Source of the DNA: Brevibacillus composti
GTDB lineage: Bacteria; Bacillota; Bacilli; Brevibacillales; Brevibacillaceae
NCBI RefSeq assembly: GCF_016406105.1
Contig: NZ_CP066308.1
Coordinates: forward strand, 406,501 to 470,500
Length of the DNA: 64,000 nucleotides
Direction: 5' to 3'
Part shown: one piece after another, positions 35,090 to 44,952 of the stretch
Position numbering within the stretch: the stretch's first letter is position 1
Layout of the letters: each line of letters starts with the position of its first letter
Position numbers and translations under genes: made by a program
The notes under the pieces: model-generated
The model's input: only the letters and a program-made list of their open reading frames with translations
The model's database searches: none
Told to the model about the DNA's origin: nothing

Positions 35090-36140
35090 TTGGATGCTGA
35101 GCTCACTCGCAAGTGGTTTTCTCATACGGCTGATCTTCGGATCGAGTATGTAGATGGGCAGGACGGCCGTGTGCGCATCTATTTTCTGAGCAGCATGGTG
35201 GATAAGAAGCTGATTTACACCCAGGTGTTGCCGCAGCTTCAGGGACTGCCGCTCCAGACGGTCACGATCGAAGAAGTGGAGAAACATCTGGTTGTTCCCG
35301 CCTCGCAACGGGTTTCCCGACAAGAGATGGTGATCGAACACCTGCTAAGCGGCTCTATCTACATACACATTCAAAAAGCTCCCTATGGAGTGGCGATTCC
35401 CATCTCCGCAGAAAATAAGCGGAGTATTGACAGGCCGGAGTCAAGACGAATGTTCTCGGTCCACAGCAGGCGTTCGTCGAAGACCTGGATACCAATATTG
35501 CGTTGATTAGGAAGTACCTGTCGACTGTCCAGTTGTTTCACGAGCGGCTCTGGATCGGAGAAAGCGTGCCCCAAGAAGTGGCGCTACTTTACCTGGAGGG
35601 GATCGTCAACCAGGAGAATCTGAAAACAGTCCGCCAGCGCATCAAAGACCTGGAGTCTAGCGGGCTGATCGACAGTACGATGCTCAGTCAGTACATCGCT
35701 GACAATGAAAAATCAGTTTTCCCGTCCTTTATGCTGACAGAGAGGCCTGATCGGGTGGCAGATGGCCTCAGCAACGGCCAGATTGCGATCCTGGTGCAGG
35801 GAGGGTCTTTTGTGATCCTGGCTTCCACAGCCTTGATTCATTTTTTTGAGTCACCGGATGATTATTATTTCCGTTGGAATATAGGCACGTTTACCCGGCT
35901 GCTGCGGATGGGGGCGATGATGGCGTCTCTTCTTCTCACGCCGATCTACGTGGCGGCCCTCACCTTTCACTACGAGATGATCCCTGCAGATCTCTTGCTG
36001 TCGCTGGCACAGTCGCGGGCTCGCGTGCCGTTTCCGCCTTTGTTCGAAGCCCTCATGATGGAGGTCATCATCGAACTGCTCCGGGAAGCCGGGGCCAGGC
36101 TCCCGACCAAGGTCGGGCAGACGATCGGGATCGTGGTGTC
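35090..36140 (+). pseudogene. gerAA-type spore germination receptor subunit A, frameshifted and 3'-deleted
   Basis: TTG 35090 has AGGAGGG upstream. The first frame encodes a GerA N-terminal domain to about 35440. One base is then missing near 35441-35444, and the neighbouring frame continues KTNVLGPQQAFVEDLDTNIA into RKYLSTVQLFHERLWIGESV. The membrane part is recognisable (IGTFTRLLRMGAMMASLLLT, PFPPLFEALMMEVIIELLRE, AGARLPTKVGQTIGIVV). At about 36140 the family match stops and subunit B sequence begins, so the last quarter of gerAA is gone. Confidence 0.85.
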
Positions 36141-36465
36141 ATATGCCAGACGCTGCGAAGATACCCTTCGGCGGACCTGTACGGCATCCATCACGATGTG
36201 TATGGGAAACTCATCGGCAGGGTGATCAGCTCCCTGTATATCCTATACTTCAGCGCGATGTCCCTGACCACCATCCGCGGATATGTGGAGATCGTCCAAT
36301 CCTGGATGTTTGCCAATCTCGCCACATGGCTGCTGGGACTCATCCTGCTGTTTCTCGCCTGGTACACGATTATGGGCGGGATCCGCGTAATCACCGGATA
36401 TGCGATGATCGCCGTCTTCTTGGCGATCTGGCTGTTGCTCGATCTTTACTTTACGTTCCTCCAAG
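36141..36465 (+). pseudogene. gerAB-type germination receptor subunit B, internal fragment
   Basis: In a different frame from gerAA the sequence encodes QTLRRYPSADLYGIHHDVYG, then KLIGRVISSLYILYFSAMSL and WLLGLILLFLAWYTIMGGIR. This matches the region around membrane segments 2-4 of GerAB-like amino-acid permease-type proteins. It has neither its own start nor the C-terminal two-thirds. Both ends are deletion joints. Confidence 0.8.
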
Positions 36466-36723
36466 CCTCTCAAACTGGAGGAGAGCCAGGTTGCAGAGAA
36501 AGTGGAGAAGGTCCTCGCAGAGAATATGAAGAAAGAGCTGGCCCAGGTCGTCGGGAAAATACAGAAGCTGGGCGTAGACCCGTTTGGTTTTGGCGAGATC
36601 TATCGCTTCCAAACCAGAGGCGGACGAGCGCTTTCGCATAAGGATCTCCACCGGCTTTTCCAGGAAGCGGAGATGCGCTATCAAGTGGATGTGAAAATTA
36701 TCCGCAACGGGGTGATGGATTAA
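36466..36723 (+). pseudogene. gerAC-type germination lipoprotein, C-terminal fragment
   Basis: The frame KLEESQVAEKVEKVLAENMK, then IQKLGVDPFGFGEIYRF and VDVKIIRNGVMD to the stop at 36723 matches the end of Ger(x)C lipoproteins (LGxDxFGFGE motif). The signal peptide, lipobox and about 270 residues are missing. It is fused directly to the gerAB fragment. Confidence 0.8.
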
Positions 36724-36730
36724 ATTATCA

Positions 36731-36760
36731 TTGACTTTCTATTTTGGTATGGCATATAAT
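36731..36760 (+). promoter_or_regulatory. SigA-type promoter of the metNIQ operon
   Basis: TTGACT (-35) and a perfect TATAAT (-10) are separated by 18 bases, just before the S-box leader. Confidence 0.85.
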
Positions 36761-36806
36761 CCGTATCAGCGATGAAATCCTGTCGAATTGAATATGCGTA
36801 GAAATT

Positions 36807-36988
36807 CTTCTTATCCAGAGAGGCGGAGGGACAGGCCCTATGAAGCCCGGCAACCGGCTCATCGATTTTCGATGGGTGGCGCGGTGCCAATTCCTACAAG
36901 ATTGTAGAATCTTGATAGATGAGAAGGGTGGATGCGATCGTATAGAACGGTGCAGCCCCTTTTTCATTTGTGAAAAAGGGGATTTTTC
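36807..36988 (+). promoter_or_regulatory. SAM (S-box) riboswitch controlling metNIQ
   Basis: The leader contains CTTATCCAGAGAGGCGGAGG, AGGCCCTATGAAGCCCGGCA and GGTGCCAATTCC, the S-box core. P1 pairs TTCTTATC with GATGAGAA (about 36807-36925). The terminator at 36956-36988 is the expression platform. Confidence 0.96.
36956..36988 (+). terminator. Riboswitch-controlled terminator of metNIQ
   Basis: CCCCTTTTTC / GAAAAAGGGG stem followed by a T run, ending 20 bases before metN. Confidence 0.9.
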
Positions 36989-37008
36989 TATTAATCGGAG
37001 GTGAACGA

Positions 37009-38022
37009 ATGATTCGGTTGGAAGGCATAAAAAAAGACTATCTGGTAAATGGAAAAACAATACCAGCTTTGCGCGGAATTGACCTCACCATCGAAAAGGG
37101 AGAGATTTTCGGGGTCATCGGTCATTCCGGAGCCGGCAAAAGTACATTGATTCGCTGCATCAATCTGCTGGAGAAGCCGACGGCGGGCAGCGTGATCGTC
37201 GATGGCGTCGATTTGACCAAGCTGGACGAAGCCAAGCTTCAAGAACAGCGCAGACATATCGGCATGATCTTTCAGCATTTTAATCTCCTCTCCTCCGCTA
37301 CAGTGGGCGAGAACGTCGCGTTTCCTTTGAAGCTGGCCAAACGGCCCAAAGCGGAGATTGATCGCAAGGTACAGGAAATGCTGGAGCTGGTAGGTCTCAG
37401 CGAACATCGGGACAAGTACCCGGCTCAGTTGTCAGGCGGGCAAAAGCAACGGGTCGGCATCGCGCGTGCACTGGCCAGCGACCCCAAAGTGCTGCTCTGC
37501 GACGAGGCGACGTCCGCTCTGGACCCGCAGACGACCAATTCCATCCTGGCCCTCTTGCTCGATATTAACCGCAAGCTGGGACTTACCATCGTGCTGATCA
37601 CCCACGAGATGCACGTGATCCGCTCCATCTGTGACCGCGTAGGCGTGATCGACGGCGGCCGGATCGTGGAGTCGGGCAAGGTGCTCGATGTGTTCCTGAA
37701 GCCGCAGCATCCGACGACACAGGAGTTCGTGGAACAGGTAGCAGACTCCAGCGAGCTGCGCGAGGCCGTCGCTCACGAGAAGAAGTCGGGAGAGAGAATG
37801 ATCTTGCGTGTCACTTTCCTCGGCGAACAGACGTACCAGCCGATTTTGTTTCAGACGATGCAGGAGACAAGGACTGTCTTCAGTATTTTGCAAGGGACCA
37901 TTTCGCGCATGAAAGACACCCCATACGGTCAGCTGGTGGTCGAATTGGGCGGAGACGATGCGCAGAACCACAAGGCAGTTGAGACCCTGCGGCAGCGCGG
38001 GCTGGAAGTAGAGGTGATCTAG
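37009..38022 (+). CDS. metN: Methionine ABC transporter ATP-binding protein
   Basis: This is a 337-residue ATPase with Walker A (GHSGAGKSTL), the Q-loop, signature LSGGQKQRVGIARAL, Walker B (LLCDEATSALDP) and the H-loop (LITHEMHVIRSI). The C-terminal NIL regulatory domain is present (RVTFLGEQTYQPILFQ). ATG 37009 follows CGGAGGTG. It energises import of methionine with MetI and MetQ, and is transcribed under the S-box riboswitch. Confidence 0.96.
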   Translation: MIRLEGIKKDYLVNGKTIPALRGIDLTIEKGEIFGVIGHSGAGKSTLIRCINLLEKPTAGSVIVDGVDLTKLDEAKLQEQRRHIGMIFQHFNLLSSATVGENVAFPLKLAKRPKAEIDRKVQEMLELVGLSEHRDKYPAQLSGGQKQRVGIARALASDPKVLLCDEATSALDPQTTNSILALLLDINRKLGLTIVLITHEMHVIRSICDRVGVIDGGRIVESGKVLDVFLKPQHPTTQEFVEQVADSSELREAVAHEKKSGERMILRVTFLGEQTYQPILFQTMQETRTVFSILQGTISRMKDTPYGQLVVELGGDDAQNHKAVETLRQRGLEVEVI

Positions 38023-38682
38023 ATGACATTTGAAAATGTGGATTTGGCGGAGATTTGGAGAGGGACGCTCGATACGCTTACCATGCTGGGCTTCTCTACC
38101 CTGTTCACGGTGATTATCGGACTTCCGCTGGGCATCTTGCTGTTTCTCACCTCGAGGGGACAGCTTTTGGACAACCGTTGGTTTTATGCGATCTCATCCT
38201 TTATCGTAAACGTGCTCCGTTCCGTACCCTTTATTATCCTGATGATCTTGCTGATTCCGGTGACGAAGATGCTCGTGGGCACTTCGCTCGGGGTAAAAGG
38301 CTCGATTCCCCCCCTGGTCATCGGCGCCGCGCCGTTTTTCGCCAGACTGGTGGAAACCTCGCTCCGTGAGGTGGACAAAGGCGTAATCGAAGCGGCTCAG
38401 TCGATGGGGGCCAGCAACTGGCAGATTATCCGCAGCGTTCTCTTGCCGGAATCCCGGCCGGGCTTGATCGCGGGGATCACCATCACGACCGTGGCGCTGG
38501 TCTCTTACACGGCGATGTCAGGCGTCATCGGGGGAGGCGGTCTCGGAGACCTGGCGATCCGCTACGGCTACCAGAGATTCCAGACGGATGTCATGATTGT
38601 GACGGTATTCATTTTGCTGGTGTTGGTTCAGATCTTGCAAACGCTGGGCGATCGACTCGTGATCAAATTCAGCCGCAAGTAA
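38023..38682 (+). CDS. metI: Methionine ABC transporter permease
   Basis: This is a 219-residue permease with five membrane segments and the EAA-type coupling loop (EVDKGVIEAAQSMGASNWQI). It starts immediately after the metN stop. MetI dimers form the membrane channel for D/L-methionine. The order metN-metI-metQ is canonical; the Bacillus name is metP. Confidence 0.96.
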   Translation: MTFENVDLAEIWRGTLDTLTMLGFSTLFTVIIGLPLGILLFLTSRGQLLDNRWFYAISSFIVNVLRSVPFIILMILLIPVTKMLVGTSLGVKGSIPPLVIGAAPFFARLVETSLREVDKGVIEAAQSMGASNWQIIRSVLLPESRPGLIAGITITTVALVSYTAMSGVIGGGGLGDLAIRYGYQRFQTDVMIVTVFILLVLVQILQTLGDRLVIKFSRK

Positions 38683-38762
38683 GATCTTGTCCATATAGGG
38701 AAGGCAAGCATCAAAAACAAACTCGAACAAAACGTTCGTAAAAGAGAAAGGGGAAATCATCT

Positions 38763-39602
38763 GTGAAGAAACTGGTAGTTTCTGTACTGTCCACTGTATT
38801 GGCATTCTCGCTGGCTGCTTGCGGCAGCAAAAACGAAGCGGCTCCCGCGCCGGCAGCAAACGGCTCCCAGGGCGAGCAAAAAGAAGTTACGCTGAACGTA
38901 GGGGCTACGCCTGTTCCGCACGCCGAAATCCTGAAATTCGTCGCGCCGAAGCTGAAAGAAGAAGGCGTCAACCTGGAGGTCAAAGAATTTACCGATTACG
39001 TTCAACCCAACGTGCAAGTGAACGAAAAACAGCTGGATGCAAACTTCTTCCAGCATCTTCCTTACCTGCAGCAGTTCAACAAAGACCAAAACATGGAGCT
39101 CACAGAAGTCGTGGCTGTACACATCGAGCCATTTGGCGGATACTCCAAAAAAGTGAAATCTGTTGACGAGCTGGCGGATGGCGCCACAGTGGCCCTGCCA
39201 AACGACGTGACCAACAACGGCCGCGCACTGGCTCTCTTGGAAAAACAAGGCCTGATCAAGCTGAAAGATGGCGTAGGCATCAACGGAACGGTGAAAGATA
39301 TCGTTGCAAACGCGAAAAACCTGCAATTCAAAGAGGTAGAAGCAGCGATGCTGCCACGCGTACTGGACGAGGTTGACCTCGCGCTGATCAACACCAACTA
39401 CGCGCTGGAAGCCAAACTGGTTCCGACCAAAGATGCGCTGTTCATCGAAGACAAAGAATCTCCGTATGCCAACTACCTGGTAGCGCGTCCGGACAACAAA
39501 GATTCCGAAGCGATTCAAAAGCTGGCGAAAGCTCTGAACACGCCAGAAGTGAAAAAGTTCATCGAGGACACTTATCAAGGAGCGGTTGTCCCTGCATTCT
39601 AA
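38763..39602 (+). CDS. metQ: Methionine-binding lipoprotein
   Basis: This is a 279-residue NlpA-family lipoprotein with lipobox LAAC. The mature part has LNVGATPVPHAEILKFVAPK, FTDYVQPNVQVNEKQLDANF and the DVTNNGRALALLEKQGLIKL segment. A GTG start (38763) follows GAAAGGGG. It captures methionine outside the membrane for MetNI. Confidence 0.95.
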   Translation: MKKLVVSVLSTVLAFSLAACGSKNEAAPAPAANGSQGEQKEVTLNVGATPVPHAEILKFVAPKLKEEGVNLEVKEFTDYVQPNVQVNEKQLDANFFQHLPYLQQFNKDQNMELTEVVAVHIEPFGGYSKKVKSVDELADGATVALPNDVTNNGRALALLEKQGLIKLKDGVGINGTVKDIVANAKNLQFKEVEAAMLPRVLDEVDLALINTNYALEAKLVPTKDALFIEDKESPYANYLVARPDNKDSEAIQKLAKALNTPEVKKFIEDTYQGAVVPAF

Positions 39603-39625
39603 TGCAGCCAGCGACCTTGTTTACT

Positions 39626-39661
39626 AGCACTCTGATCATGGATCGGGGTGCTTTTTTCTTT
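39626..39661 (+). terminator. Intrinsic terminator after metQ
   Basis: AGCAC...GATC / GATC...GTGCT stem followed by TTTTTTCTTTT. Confidence 0.8.
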
Positions 39662-39739
39662 TGCCGGCCACTTATTCACAATCCTTTATATTCCCTAACA
39701 GACCCGCTGTTTCGTTTATATATTTTAATAATATGATAA

Positions 39740-39754
39740 AATATTCGTAAAATT
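39740..39754 (+). promoter_or_regulatory. Possible CodY box upstream of oppA copy 1
   Basis: AATATTCGTAAAATT differs at 3 of 15 positions from the CodY consensus AATTTTCWGAAAATT. It lies about 90 bases before the start in an AT-rich stretch. CodY commonly represses peptide uptake genes, which makes this plausible but unproven. Confidence 0.4.
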
Positions 39755-39844
39755 TAATTAAATCTAAACAAAACCCATTCCCATTCCCTCTTTTTGCAGG
39801 TATATTTTGGTTGCATCATTCTTTAGATAAGGGGGAATTTTCAG

Positions 39845-41491
39845 ATGAAAAAGCTTTCCGCAATGATGTTGGGGCTATCGCTGATCGTCGGCGCAGCTCT
39901 GACAGGCTGCTCAACAGGCGGAACACAGACAGCAACGCCTGAGCAAGCGGCAGGGAACACACAAGGGGCAGCGCCAGCCGCCAATGTGCCACAGATCTTC
40001 CGCGCCAACCTGACCAGTGAGCCGTCTACAGCCGACCCTGGTCTGGCCAAAGACGCAACCTCGGGAGCCATCGTCCGCGCGACCTTTGACGGCCTGACCC
40101 GTCTGGACAAAGACGCCAAGCCGATGAATTCTGTCGCCAGCGATGTGAAGATCTCCGATGACATGCTTACTTACACGTTTACGATTCGCGATTCCAAATG
40201 GAGCAATGGCGACCCCGTCACCGCTCATGACTTTGAATTCGCCTGGAAACGCGTTCTCGACCCCAACCTGGGCGCTGAGTATGCCTACCAGCTCTACTAC
40301 ATCAAGAACGCTGAAAAGGTCCATACCGGCAAAGCAAGCGCCGATACCCTGGGCGTGAAAGCCCTGGATGACAAGACACTGGAAGTCACGCTGGAAAACC
40401 CTACGCCTTTCTTCCTGGAACTGACCGCTTTTTACACCTACTTCCCGGTGAATAAAAAAGTAGTCGAAGCCAATCCGAAATGGGCCATCGAAGCGGCTAC
40501 GCATGTAGGAAACGGACCTTTCAAAATGACGTCTTGGGAGCATAAAGCCAAGATCGTTCTGGAGAAAAACGAAAACTACTGGGAGAAAGACGTCGTCAAG
40601 CTGGAGAAGATCGAATTCGTGATGATCGAGGACGACAATACCGCCCTCTCCATGTTTGAAAACGGCGAGCTCGATTGGGCTGGTCAGCCGCTGAGCGGCC
40701 TCCCGACAGACGCAATTCCTGCTTTGAAGGATGCAGGCAAGCTGGTTGTCCATCCGAAAGCGACCATGTACTGGTATAAAATCAATACCACCAAAGGGCC
40801 GCTGAGCAATGTAAAAATCCGCAAAGCTTTGGCAATGGCCGTCAATCGTCAAGCAATCGTGGATAACGTCACCCAGGTAGGCCAGGTTCCTACGATGGGT
40901 ATCCTGCCGCAATCGATGATTATCAAGCCGGAGGGCTACTTCAAAGACAACGATGTAGAGACAGCGAAGAAACTTCTGGAGGAAGGCATGAAAGAGCTCG
41001 GGGTCACTGAGCTGCCGACAATCACTCTGTCCTACAATACGACCGACCGTCACAAGAAAATTGCCGAAGCGATTCAAGATCAGTGGAAACAGGCACTCGG
41101 CATCGATGTGAAGCTGATGAACAAAGAATTCAAAGTGCATCTGCAAGACATGCATGAGCTGAACTATGAAATCGGCCGTATCGGCTGGAATGCGGATTTC
41201 AACGATCCGATCAACTACCTGGAGATGTTCCGCGACGCCAATACCGGCAACAACGACACCGGCTGGGAAGACAGCCGCTACAAAGAGCTCCTGGCCCAAT
41301 CGGCTACCGCCAAGGATCCGGAGACCCGCAAGCAGATGTTTGCCGAGGCTGAGCAAATCATCATGGACGCGATGCCCGTCATCCCGCTCTTTACGGACGT
41401 AGACGTATGGGTACAAAGCGACAAAGTAAAGGGTGTACAGGTAGACGGACTCGGGTTTATCGACCTGAAATGGGCTGAGATTACTCAGTAA
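39845..41491 (+). CDS. oppA: Oligopeptide ABC transporter substrate-binding lipoprotein, copy 1
   Basis: This is a 548-residue SBP family 5 lipoprotein. The signal ends in lipobox LTGC (Cys about 22). The mature protein has SEPSTADPGLAKDATSGAIV, LTYTFTIRDSKWSNGDPVTA, NGPFKMTSWEHKAKIVLEKN and the EIGRIGWNADFNDPINYLEM region, all typical of OppA/DppE. GGGGGAA precedes ATG 39845. It binds peptides at the surface. No permease or ATPase gene lies nearby, so it must share one encoded elsewhere. Confidence 0.93.
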   Translation: MKKLSAMMLGLSLIVGAALTGCSTGGTQTATPEQAAGNTQGAAPAANVPQIFRANLTSEPSTADPGLAKDATSGAIVRATFDGLTRLDKDAKPMNSVASDVKISDDMLTYTFTIRDSKWSNGDPVTAHDFEFAWKRVLDPNLGAEYAYQLYYIKNAEKVHTGKASADTLGVKALDDKTLEVTLENPTPFFLELTAFYTYFPVNKKVVEANPKWAIEAATHVGNGPFKMTSWEHKAKIVLEKNENYWEKDVVKLEKIEFVMIEDDNTALSMFENGELDWAGQPLSGLPTDAIPALKDAGKLVVHPKATMYWYKINTTKGPLSNVKIRKALAMAVNRQAIVDNVTQVGQVPTMGILPQSMIIKPEGYFKDNDVETAKKLLEEGMKELGVTELPTITLSYNTTDRHKKIAEAIQDQWKQALGIDVKLMNKEFKVHLQDMHELNYEIGRIGWNADFNDPINYLEMFRDANTGNNDTGWEDSRYKELLAQSATAKDPETRKQMFAEAEQIIMDAMPVIPLFTDVDVWVQSDKVKGVQVDGLGFIDLKWAEITQ

Positions 41492-41559
41492 TTGCCGGAA
41501 AGACGTCTACTTCGCAGCAGCATCATTGCAGAAGACGGAGAACCAACCATAGCAAACAT

Positions 41560-41602
41560 GGCAGCCAGAACGAGCAAGACTGTTCGGGGCTGCCTTTTCT
41601 TC
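41560..41602 (+). terminator. Intrinsic terminator of oppA copy 1
   Basis: GGCAGCC...AGAAC / GTTC...GGCTGCC stem followed by TTTTCTTC. The truncated oppA copy starts directly after it. Confidence 0.8.
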
Positions 41603-41605
41603 GAA

Positions 41606-42820
41606 TACGCCTACCAGCTCTACTACATCAAGAATGCAGAGAAAATCAATGCCGGGCAGGCTTCGCCCGAACAGCTCGGCGTCAAAGTCTTGGACGACAA
41701 GACACTGGAGGTCACCCTGGAGAATCCCACCCCCTTTTTCCTGGAGCTGACTGCCTTCTACACCTATTACCCGGTGAACCAGAAAGTAGTGGAGGCCAAT
41801 CCCGACTGGGCTTTGGAAGCGGCGACACATGTAGGAAACGGTCCGTTCAAGATGAGCATCTGGGAGCACAAGAGCAAGATCGTGCTGGAGAGAAACGAAA
41901 ACTACTGGGACAAAGAAGCGGTGAAGCTGGACCGAATCGAATTCGTCATGATTGACGACGACAATACGGAGCTGGCGATGTTTGAAAAAGGCGAGCTGGA
42001 TTGGGCCGGCCAGCCGATGGGGGGAATCCCGACCGATGCCATCCCGGCTTTGCGAGCCGCGGGGAAGCTGGTGATTCATCCGCAAGCTTCGATGTACTGG
42101 TATAAATTAAATACGACGAAGCCTCCGTTAAATAATGCAAAAATTCGGAAAGTGATCGCCTATGCGGTCAACAGACAGGATATCGTCGATAACGTCACGC
42201 AGGTTGGGCAAGTGCCGACGATGGGAATCTTGCCCCAGACGATGATGCTCAAACCGGAGGGGTACTTTAAGGACAATGATGTGGAAACCGCAAGAAAACT
42301 GCTGGCGGAAGGACTCAAGGAGCTGGGCCAAAGCAAGCTGCCCGTCCTGACCCTTTCCTATAATACGGTAGACCGCCACAAGAAGATCGCCGAGGCGCTC
42401 CAGGATCAGTGGAAAAAGGCATTGGGCATTGAGGTGAAGCTGCAGAACAAAGAGTTTAAAGTGCATCTGCAGGATCTCACGGAGCTGAACTTCGAGATTG
42501 GCCGAATCGGCTGGAGCGCAGATTTTAACGATCCGATCAACTTCCTGGAGATGTTCCGCGACAAAGACGGGGGGAACAACGACACAGGCTGGGAAAACCC
42601 CCGCTACAAAGAGTTGATCATACAGGCGGCGGCGGAGCTGGACCTGGAGAAGCGCAAGCAGATGTTTGCCGAAGCGGAACAGATTATCATGGATGAGATG
42701 CCGCTCATCCCGATGTTTACGGACGTGGACATCTGGGTGCAGAATGAAAACGTCAGGGGCGTACAGGTAGACCCGCTTGGGTTTGTCGACCTGAAGTGGG
42801 CCGAGATCGTTCAGAAATAG
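41606..42820 (+). pseudogene. OppA-like binding-protein gene, copy 2, 5' end deleted
   Basis: The open frame matches OppA copy 1 from EYAYQLYYIKNAEK (copy 1 residue about 140) to the end with close similarity, including the NGPFKM and GYFKDNDVETA segments. The promoter, ribosome site, signal peptide, lipobox and about 140 residues are missing. They are replaced by the terminator region of copy 1. An in-frame TTG at 41492 follows the previous stop, but its extra residues resemble nothing. It cannot be exported as a normal lipoprotein. The intact remaining frame suggests a recent deletion. Confidence 0.85.
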
Positions 42821-42850
42821 AGGCAAATAAAAAATATAGCGCAAAATCAG

Positions 42851-42882
42851 AACCGTTCGAAAAATGGAACGGTTTTTATTTT
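42851..42882 (+). terminator. Intrinsic terminator
   Basis: AACCGTTC / GAACGGTT stem followed by TTTATTTT. Confidence 0.88.
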
Positions 42883-43008
42883 CGTTTACTCTAATAAATG
42901 TTTACATAAACTAAAATTAAACTTGATTAAAATCGCTTTAACATTACTAAAATTGAAGTATAGTATGAAACGAGTCTTATTGGTTGATAAGGGGAGGTAA
43001 GAACTACG

Positions 43009-44634
43009 ATGAAAAAAAGCATTTTCGCAGCCATGAGCTCCATTCTCGTACTGAGTGCTGCACTGGCTGGTTGCGGCGGAGACAAACCCGAAGGCAATGC
43101 CCAAGGCAATACACAAAACGAAGAGAGCACGGGACCCAAAGTTCTGCGTCTCAATATGCATGCAGAACCGCCTACAGCTGACCCTGCCTTGGCGGAAGAC
43201 TCTACATCCGGCGCTTTGCTGCGGGCGACCTTCGATGGCCTGACCCGGATCGGTGAAGACGGGAAGCCCCATGAATCCGTAGCCGAAAAAATCGATATCT
43301 CGGAGGATGGACTCACCTATACTTTCCATCTCCGCGATTCCAAATGGAGCAATGGCGACCCTGTCACCGCTCATGACTTCGAATACGCTTGGAAGCATGC
43401 GTTGGAACCGGCGACAGCTGCCAACTATGCATACCAACTCTACTACATTAAAAATGCCGAGAAATTCAATACAAATAAAGCCAGCGCCGATGAAGTGGGC
43501 GTAAAGGCACTGGATGACAAGACACTGGAAGTAAAGCTGGAGAACCCGACGCCATTCTTCCTCGAGTTGACCGCTTTCTACACCTACTACCCGGTCAACA
43601 AAAAAGTAGCGGAAGCCGATCCCAAATGGGCGACGGAAGCCAAAACCCATGTGGGCAACGGTCCGTTCAAAATGGAAACCTGGGAGCATAAGAGCAAGCT
43701 GGTTCTCGTGAAAAACGAAAACTACTGGGATAAAGATGCCGTAAAACTGGACAAGATCGATTTTTCCATGGTAGAGGACGAGAATACCGAGCTGTCCATG
43801 TTTGACAACGGCGATCTCGACTGGGCCGGCGCTCCGCTGAGCGCGCTGCCGACCGACGCCATCCCAGCTCTGAAAGATTCCGGCAAGATGCAAGTACATG
43901 CCATCGCGGGCACCTACATGTACAAGTTCAACACGGAACAAGCTCCGTTCAACAACGCGAAGATTCGGAAAGCGTTTGCGTACGCGATCGACCGTCAGTC
44001 TATCGTGGACAATGTGACGCAGGCGAACCAACAGCCGGCGATGGGCCTCGTGCCTCCGACCATGGCTCTCACTTCGGAGCCGTACTTCAAGGACAATGAT
44101 GTGGAAACAGCGAAAAAGCTGATGGAAGAGGGCATGAAAGAGGAAGGCCTGACCAAGCTTCCGCCGATTACGCTCGCCTACAACACCTCTGAAGGTCACA
44201 AAAAGATCGCCGAAGCGGTGCAAGACCAGTGGAAAAAAGCGTTTGGCGTAGAAGTCAAATTGGAGAACAAAGAGTGGAAGGTATACCTGGATGACCTGCA
44301 CCAAGGCAAGTTCATGATCGGCCGTTCCAGCTGGAGCGGAGACTTTAACGATCCGATCAACTTCCTGGAACTGTTTAAGTTCAAGAATGGCGGAAACAAC
44401 GATACTCGTTGGGAGAATGCAAAATTCCAAGAGCTGCTGAACCAATCGGCCATGGAGAAAGACGAAGCGAAGCGCAAAGCGATTCTCGCCGAAGCAGAGA
44501 AAATCTTCATGGACGAAATGCCGGCCGCGCCGATCTACTACTATACGCACTCCTACGTGAAAAACGACAAAGTAAAAGGCGTCGTTCTCGACGGTCTCGG
44601 TTTTGTCGATTACAAGTGGGCGACAATCGAATAA
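43009..44634 (+). CDS. oppA: Oligopeptide ABC transporter substrate-binding lipoprotein, copy 3
   Basis: This is a 541-residue SBP family 5 lipoprotein. The signal MSSILVLSAALAGC has its lipid-modified Cys at about 23. The mature part follows copy 1 closely (AEPPTADPALAEDSTSGALL, LTYTFHLRDSKWSNGDPVTA, GRSSWSGDFNDPINFLEL). Ligand-loop differences from copy 1 suggest a different peptide preference. GGGGAGG lies upstream. It is flanked by its own AT-rich promoter region and terminator. Confidence 0.93.
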   Translation: MKKSIFAAMSSILVLSAALAGCGGDKPEGNAQGNTQNEESTGPKVLRLNMHAEPPTADPALAEDSTSGALLRATFDGLTRIGEDGKPHESVAEKIDISEDGLTYTFHLRDSKWSNGDPVTAHDFEYAWKHALEPATAANYAYQLYYIKNAEKFNTNKASADEVGVKALDDKTLEVKLENPTPFFLELTAFYTYYPVNKKVAEADPKWATEAKTHVGNGPFKMETWEHKSKLVLVKNENYWDKDAVKLDKIDFSMVEDENTELSMFDNGDLDWAGAPLSALPTDAIPALKDSGKMQVHAIAGTYMYKFNTEQAPFNNAKIRKAFAYAIDRQSIVDNVTQANQQPAMGLVPPTMALTSEPYFKDNDVETAKKLMEEGMKEEGLTKLPPITLAYNTSEGHKKIAEAVQDQWKKAFGVEVKLENKEWKVYLDDLHQGKFMIGRSSWSGDFNDPINFLELFKFKNGGNNDTRWENAKFQELLNQSAMEKDEAKRKAILAEAEKIFMDEMPAAPIYYYTHSYVKNDKVKGVVLDGLGFVDYKWATIE

Positions 44635-44670
44635 TCACGCGGGCAGAGGTTTCTCTGACTGGATTCATCA

Positions 44671-44705
44671 AAAGAAGGGTGCCATTACGTGGCCCTTCTT
44701 TTTTG
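44671..44705 (+). terminator. Intrinsic terminator
   Basis: AAGAAGGGTGCC / GGCCCTTCTT stem with T tail. The stretch 44706-44952 holds no gene; a weak TTATGA/TACAAT pair (17-base spacing) lies before the next start. Confidence 0.85.
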
Positions 44706-44952
44706 CTTGAATTCGGAGCCGTAGCCCGGAGTTAAGCAGGGAAATAGGCTTCTTCACCCCACAGCCTCGTAGTAAGAAGGCCTTTCATGAAAGAGGGACC
44801 TATGCCCAATCCGAAACTTTCAGCGGCAAAACAAATCAGGAAAGAAGTCATACAAAACTGTCAGACAAATCCTTCCATAGACACAACCCCAAATAGAGAA
44901 AATAATGTTATGATTGGCTCGATTTGCCAGTACAATAGGAGGGGTCATCTTG

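Noticed and set aside
41492..41605. TTG start directly after the oppA copy 1 stop
   Set aside because: The added residues cross a terminator hairpin and resemble nothing; the sequence is better explained as a 5' deletion joint.
42886..44550. 554-codon minus-strand frame opposite oppA copy 3, and similar frames opposite the other copies
   Set aside because: They mirror the opposite strand's codon bias and repeat between copies only because the oppA genes are similar.
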